64,000 nucleotides of DNA from Acidimicrobiaceae bacterium (lineage in GTDB: Bacteria > Actinomycetota > Acidimicrobiia > Acidimicrobiales > RAAP-2). The notes under the pieces were generated by a model, which was not told the DNA's origin, did no database searches, and saw nothing but the letters and a program-made list of their open reading frames with translations. The stretch spans positions 1-64,000 of the forward strand of contig DAHUZS010000109.1 in the NCBI GenBank assembly GCA_027315045.1, given 5' to 3'. Positions 62,975-64,000 of this stretch are shown one piece after another. Position 1 is the first letter of the stretch; each line of letters starts with the position of its first letter. The position numbers and the translations under genes were made by a program.

Positions 62975-64000
62975 ATGGACGCGAACCAGCTGCGCTCGAG
63001 CTTCCTCGACTTCTTCGTGCAACGGGACCACCACCGCGTCGCCTCGGCCCCCCTGGTGCCCCGGGACCCCTCGATCCTGTTCACCATCGCCGGCATGGTC
63101 CCGTTCAAGCCCTACTTCACCCGGGAGAACCAGCCCCCGTGGCCCCGCGCCACCTCGGCCCAGAAGTGCTTCCGGACGGTCGACATCGATCTGGTCGGAG
63201 CCTCGCCCCGCCACGACACGTTCTTCGAGATGCTGGGCAACTTCAGCTTCGGGGACTACTTCAAGGAGCGGGCCATCCCGCTCGCCTACGAGTTCGTGAC
63301 CGAGGTGCTCGGGCTGGAGCTGGACCGGTTGTGGGTCACGGTCCACGAGCGTGACGCCGAGGCCGAGGAGATCTGGCGCTCCTCGACCGCGGTGAGCGGG
63401 GAGCGCGTCCAGCGGATGGGCGACGACGACAACTTCTGGAAGATGGGCGACACCGGCCCGTGCGGCCCGTCCTCGGAGATCTACTTCGACCGGGAGGGCA
63501 CCGACGGTGCCGGGCCGGCCATGGGCCCCGAGGACCGCTACGTCGAGCTGTGGAACCTCGTCTTCACGCAGTACGACCGGCTCCCCGACGGCTCACTCGC
63601 CGAGCTGCCGAACAAGAACATCGACACCGGCATGGGCCTCGAGCGGACCCTGGCGGCCGTCCAGGGCGTGGACACCATCTTCGACACCGACGCCTTCGCT
63701 CCCTTGGTCGAGACGGCGGAGCGGCTGGTCTCGGTCCGCTACGGGTCGGGGTGGGAGACCGACGTCGCCATCCGCAAGCTGGCCGACCACGGCCGGGCCA
63801 TGACCATGATCATCGGCGACGGGGTGCTCCCCTCCAACGACGGGCGCGGGTACGTGCTGCGCCGCTTGATCCGCCGGGCCGTGCTGGCGGCCCGGCGACT
63901 CGACGTGAGCGTCCCGGTGACCGGCCCCCTCGCCCGGACCACCGTCGAGCTCATGGCCGGGGCCTATCCCGAGCTGGCCGGGCGGCTCGAGCTCATCGAG
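62975..64000 (+). CDS. alaS: Alanyl-tRNA synthetase, N-terminal part (cut by window end)
   Basis: An open frame from the ATG at 62975 runs 342 codons to the last base of the window. It has the AlaRS class II core: LRSSFLDFFVQRDHHRVASA, TIAGMVPFKPYFTRENQPPW, CFRTVDIDLVGASPRHDTFF, EMLGNFSFGDYFKERAI, WKMGDTGPCGPSSEIYFD and NKNIDTGMGLERTLAAVQGV. The editing and C-Ala domains must lie beyond 64000. A GTG at 62892 in another frame is not used. The start fits the family exactly. Confidence 0.95.
   Translation, partial: MDANQLRSSFLDFFVQRDHHRVASAPLVPRDPSILFTIAGMVPFKPYFTRENQPPWPRATSAQKCFRTVDIDLVGASPRHDTFFEMLGNFSFGDYFKERAIPLAYEFVTEVLGLELDRLWVTVHERDAEAEEIWRSSTAVSGERVQRMGDDDNFWKMGDTGPCGPSSEIYFDREGTDGAGPAMGPEDRYVELWNLVFTQYDRLPDGSLAELPNKNIDTGMGLERTLAAVQGVDTIFDTDAFAPLVETAERLVSVRYGSGWETDVAIRKLADHGRAMTMIIGDGVLPSNDGRGYVLRRLIRRAVLAARRLDVSVPVTGPLARTTVELMAGAYPELAGRLELIE

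Overview
This window is a contiguous piece of a GC-rich actinobacterial chromosome, most likely Acidimicrobiia or another deep-branching Actinomycetota (inference). The evidence is an InhA-type enoyl reductase, a MshC-like mycothiol ligase, a pgsA-patA-pimA phosphatidylinositol-mannoside block, two F420-linked enzymes, and the order thrS-HIT-pgsA-patA-pimA / pdxS-pdxT-yebC-ruvCAB / secDF-relA-hisS-aspS-rarA-alaS, which resembles Mycobacterium tuberculosis. GTG starts and 4-base stop/start overlaps dominate.

Region 1 (1-11.3 kb) is accessory DNA in decay. It holds the tail of an ISL3-like transposase, a collapsed kdp locus (kdpA tail joined to kdpC, kdpB gone), a frameshifted OB-fold gene, a short KdpD without a kinase, a frameshifted DUF3089 esterase, a HAD hydrolase, a CoA transferase, a TetR regulator and a beta-lactamase-like hydrolase. 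After these comes a nested transposon. An IS1182-family element (7812-10816) sits about five codons into an MBL-fold hydrolase gene, and an IS110-family element (about 8527-9860) is inserted in the IS1182 transposase. The 227-base leader of the IS110 element carries four short matches to its own insertion junctions, in the order and polarity expected of a bridge RNA.

Region 2 (11.3-35.7 kb) is a nearly complete cobalamin locus. A minus-strand run holds cobI, cobM, cbiD, cobL, cbiG-cobJ, a ferredoxin and cobH-cbiX. cobB and cobO are also on the minus strand. A plus-strand operon behind a cobalamin riboswitch holds cobU, cobS, cbiB, a cobC-like aminotransferase, cobQ, cobN and a fused ChlI/ChlD chelatase subunit. 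The set mixes early-cobalt (CbiX, CbiD, CbiG) and late-cobalt (CobN plus ChlID) enzymes, and no precorrin-6A reductase is visible. Between the two halves lie a Ddn-like protein, a phosphotransferase, a fumarylacetoacetase-family hydrolase, a decayed maleylpyruvate-isomerase-like gene and an MBL hydrolase.

Region 3 (35.7-64 kb) is core genome: inhA-like, npdG-like, mshC-like, thrS, HIT, an EF-G-like factor, the PIM genes, an M48 peptidase, a decayed stretch (47.3-48.0 kb), PLP synthase (pdxST), yebC, ruvCAB, yajC-secD-secF, relA, hisS, aspS, rarA and the first 342 codons of alaS, cut by the window end. I saw no tRNA, rRNA or CRISPR array.
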